A DNA stretch of 24,025 bases. Source: Saprospiraceae bacterium. Its GTDB lineage: Bacteria > Bacteroidota > Bacteroidia > Chitinophagales > Saprospiraceae. The stretch lies in contig JALVCY010000547.1 in NCBI GenBank assembly GCA_027009605.1, positions 1 through 24,025 of the forward strand. The letters are read 5' to 3'. Each line of letters starts with the position of its first letter. Position 1 is the stretch's first letter. Shown here one piece after another: positions 8,394 through 16,500 of this stretch. The notes under the pieces are model-generated. The model was given only the letters and a program-made list of their open reading frames with translations, searched no databases and was not told the origin of the DNA. The position numbers were made by a program, and so were the translations under genes.

Positions 8394-8409
8394 TTTAACA
8401 TATGTTAAA
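8394..8409. promoter_or_regulatory. 16-bp perfect palindrome, candidate Crp-like operator
   Basis: TTTAACATATGTTAAA is a perfect palindrome. Its centre (8401/8402) lies about 42 bases upstream of the transcription start expected from the TAATTTTG element at 8431-8438, which is where class II Crp-type activators bind. Perfect dyads of this size with 6-7 base half-sites suit Crp/Fnr dimers, and a gene for one lies directly upstream. Binding is inferred. Confidence 0.55.
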
Positions 8410-8430
8410 AGATAAATCGTAAGCTATACA

Positions 8431-8438
8431 TAATTTTG
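8431..8438 (+). promoter_or_regulatory. -7 promoter element of the DUF1349-like gene
   Basis: TAATTTTG is an exact match to the Bacteroidota -7 pattern TAnnTTTG. No clear TTTG -33 element lies about 20 bases upstream; this fits a promoter that depends on an activator bound at the palindrome at 8394-8409. Confidence 0.55.
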
Positions 8439-8482
8439 CATTAGGAACAAAAACAGTTAACAATGCAAAAAATGCAATACTT

Positions 8483-9313
8483 ATGGCTATCACAAATCTA
8501 AATGCACAAAACGATCTCAAAGTTCTAAATGATGAATTTACTAGTCATTTAACTTTGGAAAAATGGAAAACTCATCATCAAACTGAAGGTTTTCCGTCTT
8601 TTATAGACAAGGTAGAAATATCCAAAGATGAAACATTTCTTTTAATACCTGAAAGTACGGCTTGGTTTGGCGAATTTCATAGAGGTCCTTTTTATTTTAA
8701 AGAAGTGGAAGGTAACTTTACAGTAATTACAAAGTTAAAAGTAACTGGTAAAAAATCTCTATCCCCAAAGGTAAAATATTCACTTGCAGGTTTAATGTTG
8801 AGAGCACCAAGACCGGAAAATACAGATAAGAATGCTAAAGGGTTTGAAAATTGGATGTTTTTATCTACAGGTTGTGCAACAAAAAAAGGAGAACCACAAT
8901 TTGAAAGTAAAAATACTATAAAAGGAAAAAGTAAGTTGAAAGTTTTTCCCAGTAAACAAGGATGGATATCTATTGCTATTTCAAGAGTTGGGAACACCTT
9001 TTATCAATCCTATAAATATGAAAATGATAAAAAATGGACTTTATTAAGAGTAATTGAAAGAAATGATATGCCGAATAAATTACAAGTAGGAATGTTGGCG
9101 TACACAGATTTTTGGTCTGTTGCTTTTAAATATATGTTTAATAGAAAAAAGTATAATACAAAAGCGATAAAAGGGAAACCTGACCTAATTGCAAATTTTG
9201 AATATATTCACTTTTATAGATTGGACAAAGCTATAAATTTAACAAAATATCCATCAGAATTTCCTTTATCTAAAATATCAAACTCTGAAATGGAAAAATT
9301 GAAATTAGAATAA
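8483..9313 (+). CDS. DUF1349-like beta-sandwich protein, possibly with a damaged signal peptide
   Basis: 276 residues. The central part, with WFGEFHRGPFYFKEVEGNF (about 62-80), SLAGLMLRAPRP, a single-strand-rich body and GMLAYTDFW, resembles DUF1349 / concanavalin-like jelly-roll proteins. Some of these bind sugars, but many have no known role. The product begins MAITNLNAQND, which looks like the end of a signal peptide (...LNAQ, then the mature protein). The missing front part may be in another frame: ATG at 8463 or 8472 reads MQKMQYLWLSQI and then stops at 8499. A one-base slip near 8480-8490 would join them. It is the first gene after the palindrome and promoter at 8394-8438 and is probably controlled by the Crp-like gene upstream. 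It is AT-rich like its neighbours. Confidence 0.65.
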   Translation: MAITNLNAQNDLKVLNDEFTSHLTLEKWKTHHQTEGFPSFIDKVEISKDETFLLIPESTAWFGEFHRGPFYFKEVEGNFTVITKLKVTGKKSLSPKVKYSLAGLMLRAPRPENTDKNAKGFENWMFLSTGCATKKGEPQFESKNTIKGKSKLKVFPSKQGWISIAISRVGNTFYQSYKYENDKKWTLLRVIERNDMPNKLQVGMLAYTDFWSVAFKYMFNRKKYNTKAIKGKPDLIANFEYIHFYRLDKAINLTKYPSEFPLSKISNSEMEKLKLE

Positions 9314-9350
9314 AAACGCTACACAACAAAAAATATATGTAATTGCGGGT

Positions 9351-9380
9351 TTTGTGCTTAATTTAAAGTTTGTATCTTTG
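9351..9380 (+). promoter_or_regulatory. Strong Bacteroidota-type promoter
   Basis: TTTG (9351-9354) and TATCTTTG (9373-9380, an exact TAnnTTTG match) are separated by 18 bases. A transcript would start near 9387, some 200 bases before the next annotated start codon, so it would make either a long leader or a short RNA or peptide (see 9400-9558). Confidence 0.5.
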
Positions 9381-9399
9381 AACAAAATTAAGTCATAAA

Positions 9400-9558
9400 T
9401 TGAAAGACAAGTGTGTTGAAGGCCGCTACTACGTATATTCACACGTTAAGGGCTTCCAAGTTGATGGTCTTCAATATTTTGTGGACAAAAGAACAAGCCG
9501 CTGCACTCTTCAAACTAAGGATTTTTTTTGCACAGTTGTAAAAAAATTCGTAATTTAG
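9400..9558 (+). CDS. Possible 52-codon small ORF with TTG start
   Basis: A frame open from 9382 to the TAG at 9556-9558. The only plausible start is TTG at 9400. The product (LKDKCVEGRYYVYSHVKG...) contains three cysteines, many aromatic residues and balanced charges, unlike chance translation of AT-rich DNA. It lies about 13 bases after the expected start of the 9351-9380 promoter and ends within the -7 element of the next gene. There is no ribosome binding site and I recognise no family. It could be a real small protein, a remnant, or coincidence. Confidence 0.25.
   Translation: MKDKCVEGRYYVYSHVKGFQVDGLQYFVDKRTSRCTLQTKDFFCTVVKKFVI
9527..9558 (+). promoter_or_regulatory. Promoter of the T9SS gene at 9596
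   Basis: TTTG (9527-9530) is followed after 20 bases by TAATTTAG (9551-9558), a 7/8 match to TAnnTTTG. It would give a leader of about 30 bases before the ATG at 9596. Confidence 0.6.
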
Positions 9559-9595
9559 CATCTGTAGGCGTAAACAGTTACAAAATACTTAAATT

Positions 9596-10465
9596 ATGAA
9601 AAATTTAGCCATTCTTTTCCTTTTGATGTTTAGTTCTTATGCGGTTTCTGCCCAGTATTTTGAAGTAGGGATGAAGTGGACGTATGTGCATGCCGTAGGT
9701 GGCCCTCCTGCCGCTTATTGGGAAATCAATACCATAGAAATTGTTGGGGATACAGTAATTGATGGAGAAACTCGCTTTGTTCTAGACGGTAGATGTAATT
9801 GTACTCAAAACCAAATAAAAATGATCAGTCAGGACAACCAAAAAGTGTATTATTATTCGAATGGTGAGAAACGATTGCTTTATGATTTCTCGTTGATTGC
9901 CGGAGATACATTAAAGGTGAAATCTCCGGACACGGTTGGGATGCCGGATAGTCTTTTCATTTACATCGAATCGGTGACCACCGAAAACATTGATGGTCAA
10001 GATTTTCAAATTCAGGTAACGGATCCCGATTATTTTACTAATAGTTTTGGTGCTGACTGGGGAGATAATTTTATTGAAGGCATAGGTTCTTATAATTGGT
10101 GTTTATTTCCGCAAGAGGCTTTGTGTGAAGAAGGCTCATTTTTGCGTTGTGTCACTTACGCAGATGGGACGACCATCAAATTCACTGATGAGCCCGATTG
10201 TTATGTGTTAGGTACAGATGATATTAAGTTGTCCGGCATCTCCATACAGCCAAATCCAATGGAAGATAGATTTTACATCAAAAATCCGGATAATCATTCT
10301 TTTGCTATTCAAGTTTTTAATCAGCAAGGCCAATTGATGTTTGCACAAAAAGAGATGCGCAGTGCCAACCAAGAAGTAATCACAAAAGATTGGGCAACCG
10401 GTACTTATCTCCTGCGTTTGGTTAATGAGAAAGGAGTTTTTACCCGGATGCTTGTTAAGGAGTAG
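9596..10465 (+). CDS. Secreted T9SS cargo protein, function unknown
   Basis: 289 residues. Residues 1-20 form a signal peptide (MKNLAILFLLMFSSYAVSAQ, cleavage likely after Ala-Gln). The middle is beta-rich, with a short cysteine cluster (CNCTQ), and resembles uncharacterised Bacteroidota outer-surface proteins. The last 78 residues (212-289) form a type A T9SS sorting domain: SIQPNPMEDRFYI, then VFNQQGQLMF, then GTYLLRLVNEKG, and the basic end RMLVKE. The protein is therefore exported by Sec, carried across the outer membrane by T9SS and probably anchored on the surface or released. It has its own promoter at 9527-9558. Its TAG stop lies inside the 8-base target duplication of MITE copy 2. 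No enzymatic motif was recognised. Confidence 0.88.
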   Translation: MKNLAILFLLMFSSYAVSAQYFEVGMKWTYVHAVGGPPAAYWEINTIEIVGDTVIDGETRFVLDGRCNCTQNQIKMISQDNQKVYYYSNGEKRLLYDFSLIAGDTLKVKSPDTVGMPDSLFIYIESVTTENIDGQDFQIQVTDPDYFTNSFGADWGDNFIEGIGSYNWCLFPQEALCEEGSFLRCVTYADGTTIKFTDEPDCYVLGTDDIKLSGISIQPNPMEDRFYIKNPDNHSFAIQVFNQQGQLMFAQKEMRSANQEVITKDWATGTYLLRLVNEKGVFTRMLVKE

Positions 10466-10466
10466 G

Positions 10467-10627
10467 GTATCTGTTTAGGCACCCACTATTTTGGTCAAAA
10501 AATGCCCTTTTTGCGCCTGTTTTTGCTAAAATTTTCTCACGTAGGGACGCACGGCCGTGCATCCCTACGTCAACATCCACAAAAATGCCTATTTTTTGCC
10601 TTAAAATAGGAGCACCTAAACAGTTAC
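10467..10627 (+). mobile_element. IS66-type MITE, copy 2 (161 bp)
   Basis: Starts GTATCTGTTTAGG and ends CCTAAACAGTTAC, giving an inverted repeat of about 13 bases with one mismatch. It is flanked by a perfect 8-base duplication, GGAGTAGG, at 10459-10466 and 10628-10635. The palindromic core lies at 10539-10570 with a single mismatch. It has the same orientation as copies 1 and 3 and no coding capacity. The target duplication contains the TAG stop of the upstream gene, so that gene was left intact. Confidence 0.9.
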
Positions 10628-10959
10628 GGAGTAGGAGCTACTTTTCTATCCGTGCAAGCATAATATATTCAAAAGCCGTATGATTCCCTTTTTCCAAAGC
10701 TGTTGATAGCCGGGCTTGCCCCTAAAACTCAAGTTTCTGTAGTCAAGCTTGCGAGAAAATGATGCTGAGATGTTTTTAAAAAAAGGTTCAGGGGAAAATA
10801 TATGGCTACCCGACTATACAAAGATGCCAAACATTTCTTAACTTTGTCCAACTTCTGTCCAAAGAATTGGGTACACTTCAAACAAACAATGGTTTTTTAA
10901 TCGAAATTTGTACACCAATAAAAATGAATTAAAAACTGATAATATTTGAAAAATATATA
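10628..10959. other. Intergenic, no gene seen
   Basis: AT-rich spacer between MITE copy 2 and the acetyltransferase gene. No supported reading frame. It contains one copy (10862-10882) of a 21-base repeat that recurs at 13444-13464. A TAATATTTG near 10937 is one base off the -7 pattern and may belong to the acetyltransferase promoter. Confidence 0.45.
10862..10882 (+). repeat. 21-bp direct repeat, left copy
   Basis: AAGAATTGGGTACACTTCAA and one further A; it matches 13444-13464 at 20 of 21 bases. The two copies bracket the acetyltransferase and beta-helix genes (about 2.6 kb). Confidence 0.7.
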
Positions 10960-11571
10960 ATGAAAGTTATTACAGAAACAAAAAGATTAATCATAAGAGA
11001 AATACAAGTAACGGATGTAAATGAAATGCTTGAACTTCATTCTGACCCAGAAGTTCATATTTTTTTAGGGAATAAAACGATGACGACTAAAAAGCAAATA
11101 ATTGAAGCCATAGATTTTATCAATCAGCAGTATAGTGAGTTTGGGGTCGGTCGTTGGGCAATGATTAATAAAAAAACTAATGAATTTATTGGTTGGACTG
11201 GATTGGAGTTTGTAACAAAAGAAACCAATAATCATAGAAACTATTTTGACCTTGGATATAGATTATTAAAAAGATTTTGGGGACAAGGTTTTGCTACTGA
11301 ATCTGCATTTGCTTCATTGAATTACGGTTTCCATAAATTAAACCTAAATGAAGTCTATGCAATTACTGACTGTAATAATCAAGGTTCGATAAATGTACTT
11401 ACAAAAGTTGGTTTAAAATTTATTGAAACATTTAAACTTGAAGGCATTAAACATAATTGGTACAAAATAGACAAGTATGAATATAAAATTAAAAACAATG
11501 CCGAACCGCTAACAAAAAATATAGTGCATTTGGCAGATAGTGCTAATAATGAAGGTGATAGCAATAAATAA
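10960..11571 (+). CDS. GNAT-family N-acetyltransferase (RimJ/RimL type)
   Basis: 203 residues; transfers an acetyl group from acetyl-CoA to an amine of an unidentified substrate. The start LITETKRLIIRE-like (TETKRLIIREIQVTD, 5-19) is characteristic of the RimJ/RimL/acetyltransf_3 branch. The acetyl-CoA loop is seen as KRFWGQGFATESA (104-116), followed by the conserved NNQGSINVLTKVGLKF (139-154). The fold ends near residue 175. The last 28 residues (KNNAEPLTKNIVHL...) look like read-through into intergenic DNA ending in an AATA repeat (11564-11580), so the natural stop may have been lost. It is AT-rich. The next gene follows after 92 bases on the same strand. Confidence 0.85.
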   Translation: MKVITETKRLIIREIQVTDVNEMLELHSDPEVHIFLGNKTMTTKKQIIEAIDFINQQYSEFGVGRWAMINKKTNEFIGWTGLEFVTKETNNHRNYFDLGYRLLKRFWGQGFATESAFASLNYGFHKLNLNEVYAITDCNNQGSINVLTKVGLKFIETFKLEGIKHNWYKIDKYEYKIKNNAEPLTKNIVHLADSANNEGDSNK

Positions 11572-11663
11572 ATAAATAAATATTGTAGTAAACTAAAAAT
11601 TTGGAACATTGAAATGCCAAACGCACCATATACAAACCGTCCACACATCAAAAGCTCAAAAAA

Positions 11664-13385
11664 ATGAAACAATTATTTACATTCTTGCTCGTTCTCAACT
11701 CTCTTGTTGTTTGTTTTTCACAATCCCAATATGAAGAGTCAGTCACCATTCCTCCTTATGATTCGCTCAATTCAGAAATGTATTTAATATCAACTAATAG
11801 TGACTGGGCTAATATAAACAATCCAGCAATCAAATATTTTTATGTTTTACCCGGTGATTACAGCCATGCTGGACTTCCGAGTAATGATTACAAAGTCGTT
11901 TTAAATTCAAGTGGGACTTCTGACAATAAAAGATATATCTCCTTATACAATGGGAACAATACGCATCCGGGAAAACTAAATACGAATCAATTAGCTAAAG
12001 TCGGTTTTATTTTGCAAGATGCAAATTGGTGGACTATTGATAGAATGTCCTATTGGGAGAAAAGTGACGGCATGATTCCTATTAAAATAGAAAACTCAAG
12101 TAATAATATAATTAATAGATATTTTACAAGTAATGTTGCCGGTGGTGCTATTTATATTTATCCTAATTCTAATAACAATACAATACAAAACTGTAGAGTT
12201 CAAAAAAATGACATTTCATTACATATTGACAGGGCTGCTTTTGCTTTATCCAACGGCACTTTGGACAGTATTAGCATCAAAAATACTAAGGTTTTGAACA
12301 ATGAAGTATATAATTTTGTGGATGGATTCCAAGCTGTAAAAACAGGGAGCGCTAATCAAAACTATATCAATTATGAAGGAACAATAATAGATAACAATCA
12401 TTTTTTTATTGATAGTTTAATTTATACAGACTGTAATGGCAACCAAGATAATAATGGCGATTGTGCGTATGCAGAAAATGCAATTGATTTAAAATCAGGC
12501 TCAGAAAATCCTAACAATCCCTTTGTGATAACAAACAACATGATGTGGGGCTATCGTAAAGCCGACAACACGAATAGTACCTTAAGTGATCCTGGAGCAG
12601 TAATCGTTGCACATTTTAACGTGAATAATGTGTTTATAAAGAATAATTTGGTTTATGATGCAACTAGAGGCATTGCCATCGGAAATCCAGTTAATGGAGC
12701 AGCTATGAGAAATTCGATTTTTTCGAATAACATAATTTATGGGATTAAAGGTTACAGCATTGTTGTCTATGACTCAGATAGTCTAATTTTTAGCAATAAT
12801 TTAAACAAAGAAACCGGAATGGATTTAGCCAATGTAAATTTTAGCTATTGGTGGGTTTTCCATAATAGTATAATTATGAAAACAGAACATAATTTAAGCG
12901 TAAATACCTATGACAAATTAGGGGTAAGAAATAGTTCTTCAAGCCTATTGCCTTTAAACAATGGATATTACAATAGTACACCCGGCCAAATGCAAGATAA
13001 CACGGATAGTATTTTTACAGTTGACCCAACGTTAAATTACTATGATTTAGTTTTTACTACAAATAGATACACCAACAATCCGTTAATAATTACTATCCCC
13101 AAAGTCATGGAATCTAACCCTTCAAGCATTTATACATCTTTAAAAGATGATTTAGTCCTGACCATTTACCCAAACCCCGCAGATGACTATATAAATATCG
13201 ACCAAAGACTTAGAGAAAAATTAAAAGTATCTATCTACAATTCAATAGGCCAATTAATTAGTTTTAAATTATTAAATTCTCTCTCCAATAAGATTTACCT
13301 AACGACTTTAAGTAGTGGCATTTATTACCTTAAAATTGAAACCAAACACCAAGTTAAAACAGTAAAATTTTTAAAGCAAAAATAA
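11664..13385 (+). CDS. Secreted right-handed beta-helix protein with T9SS sorting domain
   Basis: 573 residues. A signal peptide covers about 1-20 (MKQLFTFLLVLNSLVVCFSQ). The body is rich in Asn and short beta repeats such as NSNNNTIQNCRVQKND, TKVLNNEVYNF, NNHFFIDSLIYTD, VFIKNNLVYDAT and SIFSNNIIYGI. This is the pattern of parallel beta-helix proteins (pectate-lyase-like or right-handed beta-helix domain), which often bind or cut polysaccharides. No catalytic residues could be assigned. The last 79 residues (from about 495) are a type A T9SS sorting domain: LTIYPNPADDYINI, SIYNSIGQLIS, SSGIYYLKIETK, VKFLKQK. It is AT-rich like the acetyltransferase gene before it; both are enclosed by the 21-base direct repeats. 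Confidence 0.85.
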   Translation: MKQLFTFLLVLNSLVVCFSQSQYEESVTIPPYDSLNSEMYLISTNSDWANINNPAIKYFYVLPGDYSHAGLPSNDYKVVLNSSGTSDNKRYISLYNGNNTHPGKLNTNQLAKVGFILQDANWWTIDRMSYWEKSDGMIPIKIENSSNNIINRYFTSNVAGGAIYIYPNSNNNTIQNCRVQKNDISLHIDRAAFALSNGTLDSISIKNTKVLNNEVYNFVDGFQAVKTGSANQNYINYEGTIIDNNHFFIDSLIYTDCNGNQDNNGDCAYAENAIDLKSGSENPNNPFVITNNMMWGYRKADNTNSTLSDPGAVIVAHFNVNNVFIKNNLVYDATRGIAIGNPVNGAAMRNSIFSNNIIYGIKGYSIVVYDSDSLIFSNNLNKETGMDLANVNFSYWWVFHNSIIMKTEHNLSVNTYDKLGVRNSSSSLLPLNNGYYNSTPGQMQDNTDSIFTVDPTLNYYDLVFTTNRYTNNPLIITIPKVMESNPSSIYTSLKDDLVLTIYPNPADDYINIDQRLREKLKVSIYNSIGQLISFKLLNSLSNKIYLTTLSSGIYYLKIETKHQVKTVKFLKQK

Positions 13386-13443
13386 TCGAGTAGATGCCCC
13401 CAAGAACTGTAGTACACCCAATTCTCCGGATAGAATTTGAACC

Positions 13444-13464
13444 AAGAATTGGGTACGCTTCAAA
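13444..13464 (+). repeat. 21-bp direct repeat, right copy
   Basis: Matches 10862-10882 with one difference (AAGAATTGGGTACGCTTCAA and one further A). Its left half also pairs with an inverted copy, GTACACCCAATTCT at 13412-13425, giving a 12-base stem with a two-base bulge. It lies just past the stop of the beta-helix gene. Confidence 0.65.
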
Positions 13465-13487
13465 TCAAGCACCAAAGCCGGAACAAT

Positions 13488-13526
13488 AAAAAAAAAGTAG
13501 AGCCACGTCACGTCGCATGGCTCTAC
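13488..13526 (-). terminator. Intrinsic terminator of the L-domain gene
   Basis: On the minus strand a perfect 9-bp stem (GTAGAGCCA / TGGCTCTAC, 13497-13526, 12-base loop) is followed directly by nine Ts (13488-13496). It lies 54 bases beyond the stop of the minus-strand gene at 13580. Confidence 0.85.
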
Positions 13527-13579
13527 AAAATACATCTAATCCTATAAATAAATGGTGTGGACAGGCGTCGTTTCATAGG

Positions 13580-16500
13580 TTAAAAAACCGTTAGGCGGCC
13601 GTTCGCTTTGGTATTATTATCAAATAAAATCTCAAACGAATAAACTCCTTGTTTCAGATTTTCTTTAAGTAATTTGAAGCGCTTGCCGGAGAATTGCTCT
13701 CTTCGAACAAGCTGTCCCATTTGGTCATAAAGAAAAAATTGAGCGGTTTTAAAGCTAATGCCATCCACTTGGAAAGTGGTTTCCGAATAGAAGGGATTCG
13801 GACTGGCATTAAGCTTTAAGTGTGGATTTTTGGGGCTAAAAATGTCCACAAGAATAAAGTCTTCACCGATGGTATTAAAAACGGTGTTGGTTGTTGCGGT
13901 ATCTGTCGTGCCGTAGTATAAAAAGGCGGTATTTTCGATTTTTGTATCATTGGGTAATTCCGGTAGTTGACTAATCCTAAACTTAATGAAACCTTGAGAA
14001 GTGACTTCATTCGTGTCTTTGGGTGGAATGCTCAAGTTAGGCATCTTAAAGAAAAGCGTATCTCCATAAATGTGTAATATGTAAGGCTGGCTGCTCGCCC
14101 CCAATTGCAAAGTGGATTTGTCCAAATATTTAGAAAGTACTTCTTTGATGACCATATTTCTAAGTGTGTCGGCTCCGGTATTTTGGAAGTTTATTTTGTA
14201 CTCGATGTCTTGTCCTCTTTCGATATAGTGCTTGCCACCATATCCAATCGGGAAGTTTTGTTGGTCGGTGGCGGTAATACCTAGTCTAACTTCCTGACAA
14301 TCAATAGATTTGAACGGATCAGCATCATCTTCGGGCAATTGTAAGGTGTAGCCGGTAGAGAAAGTCCCTGATGCATTGGTTCCACAGCCTTCAATGACCA
14401 CAATAGGGTTGGACTGACCGGGGTGATAGGCTTCCTGATCTATTTTTAAAGCGTAAGTTTTTCCGTCTGCCGGGAACGTGTGTACGATAGAGTCGTTGGG
14501 ATTGAGCTGTACCTGCTCTCTTAAAAGCACCCAATCTTCTACAATAATTCCATCTGTCAGCTGGGTGTTCATTGTGCCCACTCCAACATTTTTGACTTTT
14601 AAGATGACATTACCGGCTGTGCATTTTCCGGAAACTTGAATAGATGCTCCGGACCAGTTTGGATCCACCGGAGCACAATTTTCATTGGGAGTGATATTTG
14701 CGTAAGCACAAATAGCTTGCCCCTCAATCGCATCACAGCTGATAGTAGCAAATACAGTGAATTCTTGGCAGTTTCCTACAAAAGCATCGGATAAGTCAAA
14801 CCTAAAGGTATTGTCTCCTAAATCCGTATAACCCAGCATGGCTCCTGCAAACATAGCAGACGTGACGGTAACGGACTCACCAAACTTAATGGTCACTTGA
14901 GTATTGTGTGCAACGACTGTCCCGTTATTGCAATATTTTACTTTAAAATAAGTATTTTGGCAAGGGGTGACCGTAGGAGATGTGACATCCACAGAAAGAA
15001 GGGGGCAATTGATGTCTTCCTGCCCATAAAAGTGGACGGTTCCTACGTCTTGATTATTGTCCATGCTTACATCGACAGTGCCGGTGCAAGATTCTGACCA
15101 GTAATCAGGCGGGAATGCCGTCACACTATAAGTCCCCGGACTAGGAACAAATAATTTATAAAAACCAAGTTTGTCGGTATAATCTTGGATGGTATCATTA
15201 TTTCCAATGGCTCTGATTAGCCAATTAGCTAGAGGTTCTTCATTGGCGTCAGTTTGGCAGTTATTGTTGTAATCGGCATGAACCGTACCTTGAATGACAG
15301 GGCCTCCACAGGCATTTTCGATTTCGCTATTGGTAGCACAACCCGGGCCGTTGTTTTCCGCAAGGAAATGATTAGCATAGGTTTGGTGGTAACAAATACT
15401 AGGCATCGCACAAAAAGTCAGCTTGGGGTTGTTTAGGATATCAATACTACTACCTCCTATGTAAAACATGTTTTCCAGCCCATGAAGTGTTTCCAAGGAC
15501 TGATTGCCGTCGATGTAAACAAATCCCCCTTTGACGGAATCCAAATTGGATAAAGCAGAAACATCCGTTAAGGAATCATTCCAACTAAAAGCGAGAAATC
15601 CATCGATGGACTTCAAGTTATCCAGTCCGTCTAATGATTTTAGATAATGATTATAATTGACCCCTAAATAACCGTGAATAACGCTGGCTTGCTCAAGTCC
15701 GGCCAAATCTTTGTTTTTGTTATAGATGAGTAGTACACTTCCGTTAAAATCAGTTACGTTTTGCAAGCCTTCCAAGGAAGTCAATTGACTGTTATAAGAG
15801 ATGTCCATGTCTCCAACAGCATGTAATCCGGTCAGGCCGTCCAAAGAGATTAGGGCCGGATTTTCTTTGATTTTCAGCACATCCATAGAGCTTATATTGG
15901 CTAAACCGGCCAAAGAAGTCAAGTTTGGGTTTCTATAGATGATAAGACTGTCGTGAACTGTGGTAAGACCGTTTAAACCCTGTAAGTCGGTAATGGCACA
16001 GTTTTCAATTTGAATTTTGCTTCCAACCGAAGTAATATTTTGGAGTCCGTCTAGGCTGGCGAGAGCGGGGTTATCCACAAGGATAAGGCTAACTCCAATA
16101 GATTCTATCTTATTAAAGGGGGATAAGTCAGCCAGTTGGGGGTTTTGGCTCATGATGAGCAATTCACCAACACTCTGGAGATTGTCTAATCCTGTTACGG
16201 ATGTCAGGCTGTCATTAGCGGAGATGTATAGGCTACGGTTGATATTCGAGATGGCTTGAAAACCATTTAGGTTTTTAAGTCTGGGATTTCCGATGACTTC
16301 TAGGTTGAAGCCAATGTGGTTGAGCCCACCAATATTGGTAATGGAGCTGAGAGAGTTATTGTATCGAATTTTCAGCTCGCCTTCCACTGATTTTAGGTTG
16401 TTAATTCCATCTAAAGTCTGTAAGTAATCATTTTTTTCGATATAAAAACCACTATAGATGGTATCCACCTGATTGAGTCCAATAAGCGAAGTCAACTGAG

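Noticed and set aside
9569..9579. TAAACAGTTAC as the right end of another MITE
   Set aside because: It matches 11 bases of the end, but no GTAAC left end or 8-base duplication lies about 160 bases away.
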